Numbered from the stretch's first letter, positions 7,344 to 17,096 are shown. The stretch: 17,358 bases of DNA from Chromatiales bacterium (GCA_027070385.1 JALXDW010000301.1:1-17358); one strand, 5' to 3'. The notes: generated by a model not told the origin, from the letters alone. Translations and numbers: made by a program.

Positions 7344-8442
7344 GCATCACACCCTTTTCTGGTTTTGCCATTAAATTGCAACAAAGATCAGCAACCTTGC
7401 TTGCAGCATCCGGCATTGCAAGTAAACGGGCATTTTCTGCCATTTGTAATAATTTACTTCTACCCTTGCACAATAGCTCTTCCAGTAGCTTTAAAAAATG
7501 ACTGGTTTCGATTTCTGACTGCCGCACTACAACAGCTGCATCACCCTCTACTAAATATTTTGCGTTGTAGTATTGATGATCATCAACTGCAAATGGATAG
7601 GGAATCAACACCGCACCCAAACCTGCCGCTGATAATTCGGAAATGGTTAAAGCGCCTGCTCGACAAATAACAATGTCTGCCCAATTATATTGCTCTGAAA
7701 TATTCTCTATGTAATCCATCACCGTGGCGTCAATGGAGGTGTTAGCATAATTATCTTTGGTCTCTTGCAAATGACGCAAACCTGTCTGATGTACTACAGT
7801 TAATGAACAACTCTTCTTAATCTTGTTGAAAACAGAAGGTAGTATTTTATTTAATGCCATTGCACCCAGACTTCCACCTAAAACAAGAACATGAATATTT
7901 TTATCCTGATGTTCTTTAAATCGTTGTTCAGGCGGTAGCAAATCCGCAATTTCTTTACGCACTGGGTTCCCAACGTGTATTGCGTTTATACGACTCTTAA
8001 ATGTATGAGGAAAAGCCTGTGCAACATGCGTAGCAAAGTTTGCCAATAATTTATTTGTCATACCTGCTATTGTATTTTGCTCATGGATAACCAGTGGCTT
8101 ACGTAACAACCAGGATGCCAATCCACCCGGTCCCGATACAAATCCACCCATTCCCAGAACAACGTCAGGTTTATGCTTAATACAAATTGATAGGGCCTGT
8201 AAAACAGCGATGGAAAGTTTGAACGGTGCCTGCAACCAACCCAACAAACCTTTCCCTCTTAATCCGGTTACTGAAATAAAATAAAGTGGAATTGATTTAG
8301 CCGTGACCAGTTTTTCTTCCAGGCCTTTACGTGTTCCCATCCATGAAACTTTAACACCACGTTTCATCAATTCCTCCGCCACAGCAAGTGCAGGATAAAC
8401 ATGTCCGCCGGTACCGCCAGTTGCAATTAACACATGTTTCAT
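7336..8442 (-). CDS. murG: Lipid II synthase (UDP-GlcNAc:lipid I GlcNAc transferase)
   Basis: MurG is the peripheral inner-membrane GT28 glycosyltransferase that adds GlcNAc to lipid I, giving lipid II. The 368-residue product starts with the diphosphate-binding loop [13 protein letters not shown] (8-20, His14), and continues with [11 protein letters not shown] (97-107), HEQN (120-123), GNPVR (158-162), the second glycine loop LGGSLGA (188-194) and the UDP-GlcNAc motif [10 protein letters not shown] (261-270, Glu269). DDHQYYNA (287-294) replaces the E. coli DRQQYWNA and keeps the Gln. The start ATG overlaps the ftsW stop as ATGA, and the stop overlaps murC by 8 bp. FtsW lies immediately upstream, so lipid II synthesis and its septal polymerisation are co-expressed. 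Confidence 0.98.
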   Translation of the reverse strand: MKHVLIATGGTGGHVYPALAVAEELMKRGVKVSWMGTRKGLEEKLVTAKSIPLYFISVTGLRGKGLLGWLQAPFKLSIAVLQALSICIKHKPDVVLGMGGFVSGPGGLASWLLRKPLVIHEQNTIAGMTNKLLANFATHVAQAFPHTFKSRINAIHVGNPVRKEIADLLPPEQRFKEHQDKNIHVLVLGGSLGAMALNKILPSVFNKIKKSCSLTVVHQTGLRHLQETKDNYANTSIDATVMDYIENISEQYNWADIVICRAGALTISELSAAGLGAVLIPYPFAVDDHQYYNAKYLVEGDAAVVVRQSEIETSHFLKLLEELLCKGRSKLLQMAENARLLAMPDAASKVADLCCNLMAKPEKGVMHG

Positions 8443-9635
8443 ACTGCCACCTCGCGTTGAATACGATGGTTATAACGATCATACTGACGAGTTTCAAAAT
8501 TAACACGTAAGACCACTCCAACAGCTATGCACATAACAACAATACTACTGCCGCCATAGCTCATAAAAGGAAGAGTTAAACCTTTAGTTGGCAAAACGCC
8601 CATGTTCACACCAATATTAATAAATGCCTGTAAGCCAATCCATAACCCGATACCGTAAGCGAGATAGCCACCAAAAGGATGCTCATGCTTTTCTGCCTGA
8701 AAACCAATATAAAGGATACGAAATACAATAAATGCAAATAATAAAATAACCACTATTCCGCCAAATAAACCAAGCTCTTCAGCCATTACGGCAAAGAGAA
8801 AATCTGTATGAGCTTCGGGCAAATAAAATAACTTTTGGACACTTGCACCAAGACCTACACCCAGCCATTCACCACGACCAAATGCAATTAATGCCTGGGT
8901 TAACTGAAAGCCACTGTTAAAAGGGTCACCCCATGGATCCAGAAAAGTGGTTAAACGTTGCATTCGATAAGGTGATATCACTGCCAATAATGCCAATAAA
9001 GACATCAAAGCCATGATCACTAGCAGAAATTGTCCAGGTTTTGCTCCACCTAACCAAAGCATTCCCATGGTTGTAGCTAATAAAACAACAGCAGCACCAA
9101 AGTCAGGCTCAAGTAATAACAGGAAGACAATAATTGATAATAATCCCAATGGCTTCAGGAAGCCGGAGGAATATTTGCGTAACACATCATTATGACGAAC
9201 GAGGTAACCCGCCATATAAATAATAGCGAACAATTTAACAAATTCTGAAACCTGTAAACTGAATAATCCCAGGTTAATCCAGCGGGTACTGCCATTCACC
9301 TGTTTACCTAATCCTGGAATAAAAACCAGTAACAATAATAATAAACTGAAAAAGATTAAAACCAGACCACTTCGACTCCAGAATTTAAGTGGAATTTTAT
9401 ATGTCAAAAACAACGCACTAAAAGCAATCAAAACATAAACAAGCTGTCGCCAGAAATAATACAATGGATTACCCGTTGACTCATCAGCGATTGAGACAGA
9501 TGATGAACCCACCATAACCAAACCCAGCAATGACAAACCAATAACAGCCAATAACAATGAACTGTCAATAACCAGCAATGGTTTATTCATGACTGGCTTT
9601 GACGATGCCGGATACGTGGAGTACGATGTGGTCAT
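8439..9635 (-). CDS. ftsW: Septal peptidoglycan glycosyltransferase FtsW (SEDS family)
   Basis: FtsW polymerises lipid II at the septum in complex with FtsI. The 398-residue protein is highly hydrophobic, with about ten membrane helices. SEDS landmarks are NGSTRWI (114-120) in the first large loop, EPDFGAA (176-182), the HTDFLFAVMAEELG segment (276-289) with Asp278 as the probable catalytic Asp of the large periplasmic loop, and GVLPTKGLTLPFMSYGGSS (346-364). The LDPWGDPFNSGFQLTQALIA motif is also intact. The start is set by an ATGA overlap with murD and a purine-rich ribosome site (AGAGG followed by GGAACA) directly before it. The C-terminal tail after residue 380 is charged and cytoplasmic. 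The gene ends in an ATGA overlap with murG. Confidence 0.97.
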   Translation of the reverse strand: MTTSYSTYPASSKPVMNKPLLVIDSSLLLAVIGLSLLGLVMVGSSSVSIADESTGNPLYYFWRQLVYVLIAFSALFLTYKIPLKFWSRSGLVLIFFSLLLLLLVFIPGLGKQVNGSTRWINLGLFSLQVSEFVKLFAIIYMAGYLVRHNDVLRKYSSGFLKPLGLLSIIVFLLLLEPDFGAAVVLLATTMGMLWLGGAKPGQFLLVIMALMSLLALLAVISPYRMQRLTTFLDPWGDPFNSGFQLTQALIAFGRGEWLGVGLGASVQKLFYLPEAHTDFLFAVMAEELGLFGGIVVILLFAFIVFRILYIGFQAEKHEHPFGGYLAYGIGLWIGLQAFINIGVNMGVLPTKGLTLPFMSYGGSSIVVMCIAVGVVLRVNFETRQYDRYNHRIQREVAV

Positions 9636-11041
9636 TGTTCCCCTCTCTCAACAGCTTTTACTGCTGCAATAAAAGATTGACCACGATGTATATAATTATC
9701 AAACTGATCAAAACTGGCACATGCAGGCGAGAACAGAACAACATCTCCCTTATCTATAACTGAATCGATCATATTCACAGCCTGAGTCAATGTTTGGACT
9801 TTTTTGATATTCAAATTTTCTACAGACTTAATTGCGTTACAGATAACATCAGCATCTTCTCCATAAAGAACGACCAATCTGATATTTTCAGTTAAAGCCG
9901 GAATCAACTCGGCAAAATCCTGTCCTTTCGATTGCCCCCCCAATATTAAAAAAACCGGGCTATCTGCAAACCCTGTTAATGCAGCACTGCTCGCTCCAAT
10001 GTTTGTTGCTTTGGAATCATTAACCCAACGGGCCCCCTTTCGATTACTAATAACCTGACTACGATGCTCCAAACCCGAGAATTGATTAATAATATTTTCA
10101 GTTCTACTCAGATCAATATTCATAACTGAAGATAAACTTAGTGCTGCCAGAATATTCTGTTTGTTATGTTGCCCTGCAATTTTAATTTTCGAAATATCAA
10201 TTAATGGTTCATCGTTATGCCAAACCCACTCAGTGTTATTTTTTGCTGCAATATAAAAATCAGCACCTGATTCTTTATTTAAACTAAATGTTATCTTGTT
10301 GACATGAATATTTTCCGTTAATTTAACCGTAAGTGGATCATCCAAATTAACAACAATATAGTCAGAATTTTTAAAAACTTTTTGCTTCGCTTTACAATAA
10401 GCATCAAAAGAATCATACCGATCCATATGATCTTCACTTATATTTAAAATAACACTGACCTTCGCTGCCAAATCAGAAGTTGTTTCCAATTGAAAACTGG
10501 ATAATTCCAAAACATAACAATCCGGCTCTGTCTCACTTAAAAGATCCAGACAGGGTACACCTATATTCCCTCCAACTCTGGCTTCCAGTTCCGTAGCGTT
10601 CAGGATTTCACCCAGCAGTGTTGTCACTGTACTTTTTCCATTTGAACCGGTAATTGCGATAATAGAGGTATCGGTTAACATACGGAATAATGCCACATCA
10701 CCGATCACTGACTTCCCTTGTTGTATCGCTTTTTGAATATAGGGGTGTTGAATAGATACGCCTGGGCTAACAATAAGAATATCAGCCTGATTAAAATAAT
10801 TTTCTTTAAATTCACCCTGAATAATTTTATATTTATTCTGTAGTGTAGTGATATCTGCTATATCACTGCGGCTATCAACAATAGTAAAATCAAAACCGTG
10901 TTTATTTAAAAATTTGGCACACGATAAACCGGTTAGCCCACTTCCTACTATCAGGATAGCTTTATCTTGCCATTGCAATTTTAATTCCGAAATTTTCATT
11001 TCAATATATTCAACCGGTTTAAGTTTTTTTATTGCCAACAT
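9632..11041 (-). CDS. murD: UDP-N-acetylmuramoyl-L-alanine--D-glutamate ligase
   Basis: MurD adds D-glutamate to UDP-MurNAc-L-Ala. The 469-residue product has the N-terminal UDP-binding fold (ILIVGSGLTGLSCAKFL, 29-45), the P-loop ITGSNGKSTVTTLL (130-143), GGNIGVP (157-163), ELSSFQLE (179-186), the NISEDHMDRY motif (200-209), Lys219 at the position of the carbamylated Lys198 of E. coli, and the C-terminal WVNDSKATN and FSPACASFDQFDNY motifs. The start at 11041 is 2 bp after the mraY stop, which favours coupling, but it gives a 14-residue extension; an ATG at 10999 (MKISELKL...) would bring the N-terminus closer to E. coli MurD. Neither has a clear ribosome site. The middle of this gene is the most AT-rich stretch I counted (about 30% GC at 10141-10440). 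Confidence 0.96.
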   Translation of the reverse strand: MLAIKKLKPVEYIEMKISELKLQWQDKAILIVGSGLTGLSCAKFLNKHGFDFTIVDSRSDIADITTLQNKYKIIQGEFKENYFNQADILIVSPGVSIQHPYIQKAIQQGKSVIGDVALFRMLTDTSIIAITGSNGKSTVTTLLGEILNATELEARVGGNIGVPCLDLLSETEPDCYVLELSSFQLETTSDLAAKVSVILNISEDHMDRYDSFDAYCKAKQKVFKNSDYIVVNLDDPLTVKLTENIHVNKITFSLNKESGADFYIAAKNNTEWVWHNDEPLIDISKIKIAGQHNKQNILAALSLSSVMNIDLSRTENIINQFSGLEHRSQVISNRKGARWVNDSKATNIGASSAALTGFADSPVFLILGGQSKGQDFAELIPALTENIRLVVLYGEDADVICNAIKSVENLNIKKVQTLTQAVNMIDSVIDKGDVVLFSPACASFDQFDNYIHRGQSFIAAVKAVERGEQ

Positions 11042-11043
11042 TT

Positions 11044-12126
11044 TTATCTTACTTTTAACATTGCCAGGCCAATCAGAACCAGGATAACGGTAATTATCCA
11101 GAAACGAACAATAACCCGGGGTTCAGGCCAGCCCTTCAGTTCAAAATGGTGGTGTAATGGTGCCATTAAAAAAATTCTTTCGCCTGTCAACTTGAAATAA
11201 GCAACTTGTATAACTACAGACACCGTCTCGACAACAAAGACTCCTCCCATAACAAACAGAATAAGTTCCTGTCTGACCAACACTGCAATAATTCCTAATG
11301 CAGCACCTAATGCCAAAGCACCTACATCGCCCATAAAAACCTGCGCAGGATAAGTATTGAACCAGAGAAACCCCAAACCTGCACCAACAATACCACCACA
11401 AAAGATAATCAACTCACCAACACCATGGATATATGGCATCGATAAATAATTGGCAAACTCTACATGACCGGTTAAATAAGCTATCAAACCAAAGGCTCCA
11501 CCGACCATCACTGTGGGTAAAATAGCCAGACCATCAAGACCATCTGTTAAATTCACAGCATTACTTGAACCCACGATAACGAAATAAGTAATAATAACGA
11601 AAGATCCAAACCCCAACTGGAAGGTAAAGTCTTTAAAGACAGGAATAATAAATTGTAATTCTGCAGGACTGGCTGTTTTATATAAATAAATGGCAACAAC
11701 CAGTGCAATAACAGACTGCCATAAATATTTATAACGTGATGCCAACCCTTTTGGATTACGTTTAACCAGTTTTTTGTAATCATCCACCCAGCCAATAATG
11801 CCAGAAGCAAAAGTAACAATTAACACCACCCAAACATAACGATTATTCAAATCAGACCATAACAAGGTACTGATGCCGATTGCGACCAGGATAAGTGCCC
11901 CCCCCATTGTAGGAGTACCTGCCTTGAGTAAGTGTGTTTCAGGTCCGTCATCTCTGATCGGCTGTCCGATATTGTAACGGCTTAATCGCTTAATCATTGT
12001 CGGACCAATTAACAGAGAAATAGTTAATGCCGTAATCACACCTAAAATACCACGTACGGTCAAATAATTAAAAACATTAAACCCGCTATAAAATTCCTGC
12101 AAGTATTGAGCTAATGCATACAACAT
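11044..12126 (-). CDS. mraY: Phospho-MurNAc-pentapeptide transferase (lipid I synthase)
   Basis: MraY transfers phospho-MurNAc-pentapeptide from UDP to undecaprenyl phosphate, making lipid I in the inner membrane. The product is 360 residues, the same length as E. coli MraY, with about ten membrane helices. The catalytic residues fall at E. coli positions: Asp115-Asp116 in GWVDDYKK, the NLTDGLDGL loop (192-200), Asp267 in [11 protein letters not shown], and the [15 protein letters not shown] motif (321-335). [20 protein letters not shown] (53-72) is the conserved first cytoplasmic loop. Its ATG follows the murF TAA with no base between. Codons 74-77 contain a run of eight G (11898-11905 as C on the plus strand); the frame is intact here. 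Confidence 0.98.
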   Translation of the reverse strand: MLYALAQYLQEFYSGFNVFNYLTVRGILGVITALTISLLIGPTMIKRLSRYNIGQPIRDDGPETHLLKAGTPTMGGALILVAIGISTLLWSDLNNRYVWVVLIVTFASGIIGWVDDYKKLVKRNPKGLASRYKYLWQSVIALVVAIYLYKTASPAELQFIIPVFKDFTFQLGFGSFVIITYFVIVGSSNAVNLTDGLDGLAILPTVMVGGAFGLIAYLTGHVEFANYLSMPYIHGVGELIIFCGGIVGAGLGFLWFNTYPAQVFMGDVGALALGAALGIIAVLVRQELILFVMGGVFVVETVSVVIQVAYFKLTGERIFLMAPLHHHFELKGWPEPRVIVRFWIITVILVLIGLAMLKVR

Positions 12127-13533
12127 TTAACGCGCCCCTGTTCCTGGTTTTGCAATACAAATAGCATTAACAATCTTTTCCATTTGCATAGCACGTGAAC
12201 CTTTCACCAACACACAATCTCCGGCCTGAATATTTTTAATGAGTTGTTCAATTAATGCCTGATGCGATAAAAAATGTTGTGCGCCCTCTCCGAATTCTGC
12301 ACTGGCAGCCTTGCTGACTTCACCAATGGTATAGAGGTATTTAACATTACCCTGCTTGATAGTCTGCGCAGCCAGTTTATGTAATACAACAGTACCTTCC
12401 CCTAGCTCACCCATATCACCTAGCACAACATGACATTTTCCTTTGAACGAAGAAATCGCATCAATGGCAGCAGCCAACGAAGCCGGGTTGGCATTATAAG
12501 TATCATCAATCACTGTACTGCCTTGTACACCTGGTTTACTTACCAGTCGACCAGGAACCGGTTGCATGGATGCCAGCCCTTGTTGAATAAATTTAATATC
12601 AACCTTTAAGGCAATCGCTGCTGCAATCGCTGCCAGCGCATTCATAATGTTATGTTTGCCTAACAAGGGTAATTGAAGGTCAAATTGCTTGTTATCTTTT
12701 AGCTGTACTGTAATAACAGTATTTTCCTTAACGGCATAGCTCACATCTGCATTTGTATTCTCACCAAAACTGATAACATTATGTTTTCCGGCACATCCCT
12801 TCCAGTAGTTATAAAAGGTATCATCATAATTTATAATAGCTGTACCTGCTTCGCTAAGCCCTTCGAAAATTTCACCTTTTGCTTTGGCTACACCTTCAAG
12901 ACTGCCAAAACCTTCCAGATGTGCAGCTGCCGCATTGGTAATAATGGCAACATCCGGACTGACCAAATGTGTCAGATATGAAATTTCTCCGGGATGGTTG
13001 GCACCCATTTCAATTACTGCACTTTCATGGCAAGACTTCAGCCTGTTCAAAGTAATAGGTACACCAATATCATTATTAAAGTTACCCTTGGTTGCTAAAA
13101 CTTTATATTGTTGAGACAAAATACTAAACAGCATTTCTTTGACTGTTGTTTTACCATTACTGCCTGTGACCGCAACAACCGGATAACTGAATTTGTTACG
13201 CCATGCCTGTGCTATTTTCCCTAAAGCAATTTTTGTGTCTTTAACAATTAATGCAGGTTTGACCTGCTCAATTTTATGGTCGACCAGATAAGCAATGGCT
13301 CCTCGATCATGTGCCGATAAAATAAAGTCATGCGCATCATAATTATCACCTTTCAACGCAATAAATAATTCACCACGTTTAATTGTTCGACTATCAGTAT
13401 TAACACCACGTACTGTACGCATAAGATCAGAATCAGTGCCATGAAATTCTGCACCGGTTATTTCCTGAATTTCTTTTAGTGTCATTGTAAACATTGTTAT
13501 TGGGTACTCTAATTTAACAGCAGCTAAACTCAT
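12127..13533 (-). CDS. murF: UDP-MurNAc-tripeptide--D-alanyl-D-alanine ligase
   Basis: MurF adds the D-Ala-D-Ala made by DdlB to the tripeptide nucleotide, completing the pentapeptide. The 468-residue product shows the N-terminal domain motif VNTDSRTIKRGELFIALKG (44-62), the P-loop VTGSNGKTTVKEML (122-135), NFNNDIGVPITL (151-162), EMGANHPGEI (175-184), AAAAHLEGFGS (201-211), the KAKGEIF segment (217-223) and DDTYNANPASL in the C-terminal domain. The start overlaps the murE stop as TAATG, which favours coupled translation; it gives a 13-residue leader relative to an ATG at 13494 (MFTMTLKEIQ...), where E. coli MurF would align, so the true start could be the inner one. The stop is followed directly by the mraY ATG. 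Confidence 0.96.
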   Translation of the reverse strand: MSLAAVKLEYPITMFTMTLKEIQEITGAEFHGTDSDLMRTVRGVNTDSRTIKRGELFIALKGDNYDAHDFILSAHDRGAIAYLVDHKIEQVKPALIVKDTKIALGKIAQAWRNKFSYPVVAVTGSNGKTTVKEMLFSILSQQYKVLATKGNFNNDIGVPITLNRLKSCHESAVIEMGANHPGEISYLTHLVSPDVAIITNAAAAHLEGFGSLEGVAKAKGEIFEGLSEAGTAIINYDDTFYNYWKGCAGKHNVISFGENTNADVSYAVKENTVITVQLKDNKQFDLQLPLLGKHNIMNALAAIAAAIALKVDIKFIQQGLASMQPVPGRLVSKPGVQGSTVIDDTYNANPASLAAAIDAISSFKGKCHVVLGDMGELGEGTVVLHKLAAQTIKQGNVKYLYTIGEVSKAASAEFGEGAQHFLSHQALIEQLIKNIQAGDCVLVKGSRAMQMEKIVNAICIAKPGTGAR

Positions 13534-15068
13534 TATTTCTCACTTAAAATTTCTTTAACGACTTCCAGATCATTGAATGCAATTTTTTTATTACCAATGA
13601 TCTGATAATTTTCATGTCCTTTACCCGCTACCACTACACAACCTGCCAGCGAAGAATGTTTAATAGCGGTTTCAATGGCTTTTTTTCGATCTGGTACAAT
13701 ATTAACTTTGGTTTTATCATTAATACCCTGACTGATCTGCTCAATAATTTTTTCTGCAGACTCACTTCTTGGATTATCATTAGTTAATACAATATGGTCT
13801 GCATAACGGCTTGCCACTTCACCCATTTTTGAACGTTTGTCTTTATCTCTTTCTCCGCCACAACCAAATACACACGTTAACTGGCCTTTAAATTGTTTCG
13901 ACAAGGTTTGCAATACTTGCTGCAATGCATCAGGGGTATGTGCATAATCAACAATAACTAAAGGTGAGTTTGTCGTTTTAATCTTTTGCATACGTCCAGC
14001 AACCGGTTCAATAGCAGAAATTTTTTCTGCTATTTTTTCCAGTGTATACCCCTGCAACTCAAGATAAGCACTCACCGCCAGTAAATTACTGACATTAAAT
14101 TCACCTGCCAGGCCAGAAACAACAGCAACAGCACCTTGTTTTGTATGCAAAGTAAATTCAATTCTGTTATCAAAATACTGAATAGCCGTTGCATACACAT
14201 CAGGGGAATGTAGATCCTGTTGAACGCCATAGGTAACAATATTTTTTGTTCCGGCTGATTTAATAATATCCAGACCATATGGATCATTGACATTGACTAT
14301 GGCTGTTTTTAAAGAAGGTAACTGAAAAAGTTTGGCTTTTTCTTTCAGGTAATCGTCCATCGTTCCATGATAGTCAAGGTGATCCTGAGTCAGATTTGTA
14401 AAAATTGCGGTATCAATTAAAACATTATCAATTCGCCTCTGAGCCAAAGCGTGTGAAGATACTTCAATAGCTGTAAAAACTGCATCCTGCTTTACAAATT
14501 CGGCAAGTGTTTTATGCAGAGTTATAACATCCGGTGTTGTGTGTGTACCGACATTGATATCAGGGTAAATACCCGTGCCCAGAGTACCAATCAAACCACA
14601 ATGTTGCTCTTTATCCAGAGCCTGAGCAATAAAGTTAATGCAAGATGTTTTTCCATTGGTGCCTGTCACCGCAACAATGTTCAGTGATTCTGATGGCTGA
14701 CCATAAAATAAATTCGCAATTTCACCCAGCTTTTCTCTTAAATCGGTTATAGCGACAAGAGGAATATGTCTGGACTGCTTGTTGATGAATGACTCTGATA
14801 ACGCAAACGGAACCACATTATCTTTTGCTTCCCACAAAACGGCAACAGCACCGGCCTCTATCGCTGCATTAATATAATCGAGACCATTAGCCGATTCACC
14901 ACTTACAGCAATAAAGGCATCACCGGGGCGAACCTGCCGGCTATCCATTACAAGATGATTAATTTTAATATCAGCATCCGGCAGAGGGTATTCGGTTGAG
15001 ACACCTGAAATGTTAGCCAGTAATGTACCCAGTGTTTTAGAAGATGATTGTTGTCTGGCAGTCATCAT
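13533..15068 (-). CDS. murE: UDP-MurNAc-L-Ala-D-Glu--meso-2,6-diaminopimelate ligase
   Basis: MurE adds the third residue of the stem peptide. The 511-residue product carries the N-terminal MDSRQVRPGDAFIAVSG motif (41-57), the P-loop VTGTNGKTSCINF (134-146), HTTPD (176-180), EVSSHALAQ (202-210), TNLTQDHLDYHGTM (224-237), Lys246 at the carbamylated lysine position, VDYAHTPDALQQVL (373-386), GCGGERDKDKR (402-412) and DNPR (431-434). DNPR is the signature of enzymes using meso-diaminopimelate rather than lysine, so this cell has DAP-type peptidoglycan. The ATG at 15068 overlaps the ftsI stop as ATGA; a second ATG follows immediately. The stop overlaps murF as TAATG. Confidence 0.98.
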   Translation of the reverse strand: MMTARQQSSSKTLGTLLANISGVSTEYPLPDADIKINHLVMDSRQVRPGDAFIAVSGESANGLDYINAAIEAGAVAVLWEAKDNVVPFALSESFINKQSRHIPLVAITDLREKLGEIANLFYGQPSESLNIVAVTGTNGKTSCINFIAQALDKEQHCGLIGTLGTGIYPDINVGTHTTPDVITLHKTLAEFVKQDAVFTAIEVSSHALAQRRIDNVLIDTAIFTNLTQDHLDYHGTMDDYLKEKAKLFQLPSLKTAIVNVNDPYGLDIIKSAGTKNIVTYGVQQDLHSPDVYATAIQYFDNRIEFTLHTKQGAVAVVSGLAGEFNVSNLLAVSAYLELQGYTLEKIAEKISAIEPVAGRMQKIKTTNSPLVIVDYAHTPDALQQVLQTLSKQFKGQLTCVFGCGGERDKDKRSKMGEVASRYADHIVLTNDNPRSESAEKIIEQISQGINDKTKVNIVPDRKKAIETAIKHSSLAGCVVVAGKGHENYQIIGNKKIAFNDLEVVKEILSEK

Positions 15069-16801
15069 GGGCTTCCTGCCATTTTCACTTTTGCAATTTC
15101 AGAAGTGGCTGCAGCATATCGAATATCACTATGGATAGCATCCGGAGCAATATCCAGAATTCTTAATGCACCTGCCATCACTTTGGAAAAAACAGGTGCA
15201 GCGACTTCACCACCGTAATATATACCGCCGGCCGGTTCATCAACAGTCACAACCATGACCATTCTTGGGTTACTCGCAGGTACAACACCGGCAAAAATGG
15301 AAAGATATTTTTTGTCGCTATAACCACCCAGAGTTATTTTTTTAACAGTACCTGTTTTACCTGCCACTCGATAACCGGGTATACCGGCTAATTTACCCGT
15401 ACCCTCTTTAGTCACAACTGATTCCATCATTGTGATAATTTGCTGTGAGGTACTTGCAGATAACACGGCCTGAGCATTTACATTACTGTCAACCCGGGTG
15501 AATGTGACGGGTAATCGCTTACCTTTATTTGCAATAACAGCATAAGCACGCGCTAGCTGTAATGTTGTAACAGAAATACCGTAACCATATGATAGTGTTG
15601 CCCGTTCAATCATCTGCTTGTTTGAAACAACATTCACCAGCCCTGTCACCTCACCAGGAAAGCCGCTTTGACTGCTTATGCCAAATCCAACTTTGTGATG
15701 AATACCTGTGATGCGTTCAGCCGGCAATGATAATGCAATTTTACTTGCACCCACATTACTGGATTTTTGAATTATCCGCGTTAAATCAAGTACACCATAA
15801 TTACGATGGTCTCGTATAATACTTGCACCCACACGGAAAAGCCCCGGTGTTGTATCTATTTGTGATGTTGGTCGATATTTTCCAGATTCAAGTGCTGCTG
15901 CAATCGTAAACGGTTTTATGGTTGAGCCTGGCTCAAAGATATCGGTAACAGCCCGGTTGCGAAAATTTTTGCTTTTCAGGTTGCGTCTGTTATTCGGGTT
16001 ATACGACGGTTGATTAACCATTGCCAACACTTCACCGGTTTTTACATCCAGTATTACTGCCGAACCTGATTTTGCTTTATGTTTATAAACCGCTTTTTTC
16101 AATTCACGATAGGTTAAATATTGCAAACGCCTGTCAATACTTAAAACAAGATCTTTCCCTGGTTTAGCCTGTTCGATAAGTTCAACGTGTTTAATAACTC
16201 TACCTAACCGATCTTTTAATACCCTCTTTGATCCTGGTGTGCCTTTTAACCAGTCATCATAAGCTAATTCAAGCCCTTCCTGCCCGGCATCATCGATATT
16301 GGTAAAACCAATAACATGTGATGCCACTTCTCCAGCAGGATAATAACGTTTGTACTCTCTTTGTAAAGAAACCCCGGCAAGTCCCAATGCAAGAATTTTC
16401 TGTGATACTTCCGGTGTCACATGACGCTGCAAGTATACAAAATCACGTGTCTTACGGCGCATAACCAGTTCAGTGATTCGTGATACTTTAATTTTTAGCA
16501 CTTTTGCCAATTTGGGCCATTGAGCCTGCACAGTCAGAAATTCTTTCGGATGAATCCAGACAGAATTCACTGGTGTGCTTAACGCCAGTGGCTCACCATT
16601 ACGGTCGGTAATCATACCTCGATGTGTTGCAACGGGTAACACACGAAGATAACGTGCATCACCCTGCCCTTGCAGAAAGGCATGATCCAATATATGCAAA
16701 TCAAAAGCACGCCAGATCAGTGCTGTAACACTGAAGGCAATAAATGCGACCACAATAAACATGCGGTAAAATTTCACCGGGGTATGCACTGTCACACTCA
16801 T
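15065..16801 (-). CDS. ftsI: Septal peptidoglycan transpeptidase FtsI (PBP3)
   Basis: FtsI is the monofunctional class B penicillin-binding protein that crosslinks septal peptidoglycan made by FtsW. The 578-residue product, close to the E. coli length of 588, has a short cytoplasmic N-terminus, one membrane anchor (about 12-31), the pedestal domain with RGMITDRNGEPLALS (61-75) and GFTNIDDAGQEGLE (165-178), and the transpeptidase domain. Catalytic motifs are present in order: STIK (293-296, nucleophile Ser293), SSN (347-349) and KTGT (482-485). Residues after about 550 form a short, poorly conserved tail. Its ATG overlaps the ftsL stop as ATGA, and its own stop overlaps murE the same way, so FtsL, FtsI and MurE are probably translated in a coupled manner. 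Confidence 0.98.
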   Translation of the reverse strand: MSVTVHTPVKFYRMFIVVAFIAFSVTALIWRAFDLHILDHAFLQGQGDARYLRVLPVATHRGMITDRNGEPLALSTPVNSVWIHPKEFLTVQAQWPKLAKVLKIKVSRITELVMRRKTRDFVYLQRHVTPEVSQKILALGLAGVSLQREYKRYYPAGEVASHVIGFTNIDDAGQEGLELAYDDWLKGTPGSKRVLKDRLGRVIKHVELIEQAKPGKDLVLSIDRRLQYLTYRELKKAVYKHKAKSGSAVILDVKTGEVLAMVNQPSYNPNNRRNLKSKNFRNRAVTDIFEPGSTIKPFTIAAALESGKYRPTSQIDTTPGLFRVGASIIRDHRNYGVLDLTRIIQKSSNVGASKIALSLPAERITGIHHKVGFGISSQSGFPGEVTGLVNVVSNKQMIERATLSYGYGISVTTLQLARAYAVIANKGKRLPVTFTRVDSNVNAQAVLSASTSQQIITMMESVVTKEGTGKLAGIPGYRVAGKTGTVKKITLGGYSDKKYLSIFAGVVPASNPRMVMVVTVDEPAGGIYYGGEVAAPVFSKVMAGALRILDIAPDAIHSDIRYAAATSEIAKVKMAGSP

Positions 16802-17094
16802 AATTTAATAATCACCGTGTTTTCATAACTTACATTACGCATATGTAATTTTTCAGTCGCTATTTTTTCAATACGGCTGTCTGTTGCCCAAGTACTTTGT
16901 TCCAGTTGTAACTGACCCCATTCTATATTCATGCGATCACGTTCTTTATTTAAACTTTCAAGCTCAACAAATAACAAACGACTTTTGTGTTTGCTATACA
17001 CGACAGACATGGCCGAGGTGAGTGCAGCCAGTGTCAGAACGATACTGATGAGTTTTAATTTATCATTCAGTAATGCTTTTAAAGCCGCTCTCAT
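16798..17094 (-). CDS. ftsL: Cell division protein FtsL
   Basis: FtsL is a small bitopic membrane protein that forms a complex with FtsB and FtsQ and activates FtsW-FtsI. The 98-residue product has a short basic N-terminus, one membrane helix (about 14-33) and a periplasmic heptad-rich segment (about 38-65, with leucines in LLFVELESLNKERDRM) that should form a coiled coil. The EQSTWATDSRIEKIATEKLHM segment (65-85) is the conserved C-terminal element of gammaproteobacterial FtsL. Sequence conservation in this family is low; the call rests on topology plus position between rsmH and ftsI. It starts 2 bp after the rsmH stop and overlaps ftsI by 4 bp. Confidence 0.94.
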   Translation of the reverse strand: MRAALKALLNDKLKLISIVLTLAALTSAMSVVYSKHKSRLLFVELESLNKERDRMNIEWGQLQLEQSTWATDSRIEKIATEKLHMRNVSYENTVIIKL

Positions 17095-17096
17095 TG

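Noticed and set aside
7085..7501. Plus-strand open frames opposite murC and murG (up to 138 codons)
   Set aside because: They overlap two well-supported genes on the other strand, including catalytic motifs, and lack domain features.
9935..9941. G7 run in murD as a phase-variation tract
   Set aside because: Short, in frame and encoding the conserved LGGQ glycines of an essential enzyme; chance codon use explains it.
11141..11401. Minus-strand Cys/Tyr-rich frame inside mraY
   Set aside because: It is an alternate frame of mraY; the odd composition follows from the glycine and alanine codons of the membrane helices read out of frame.
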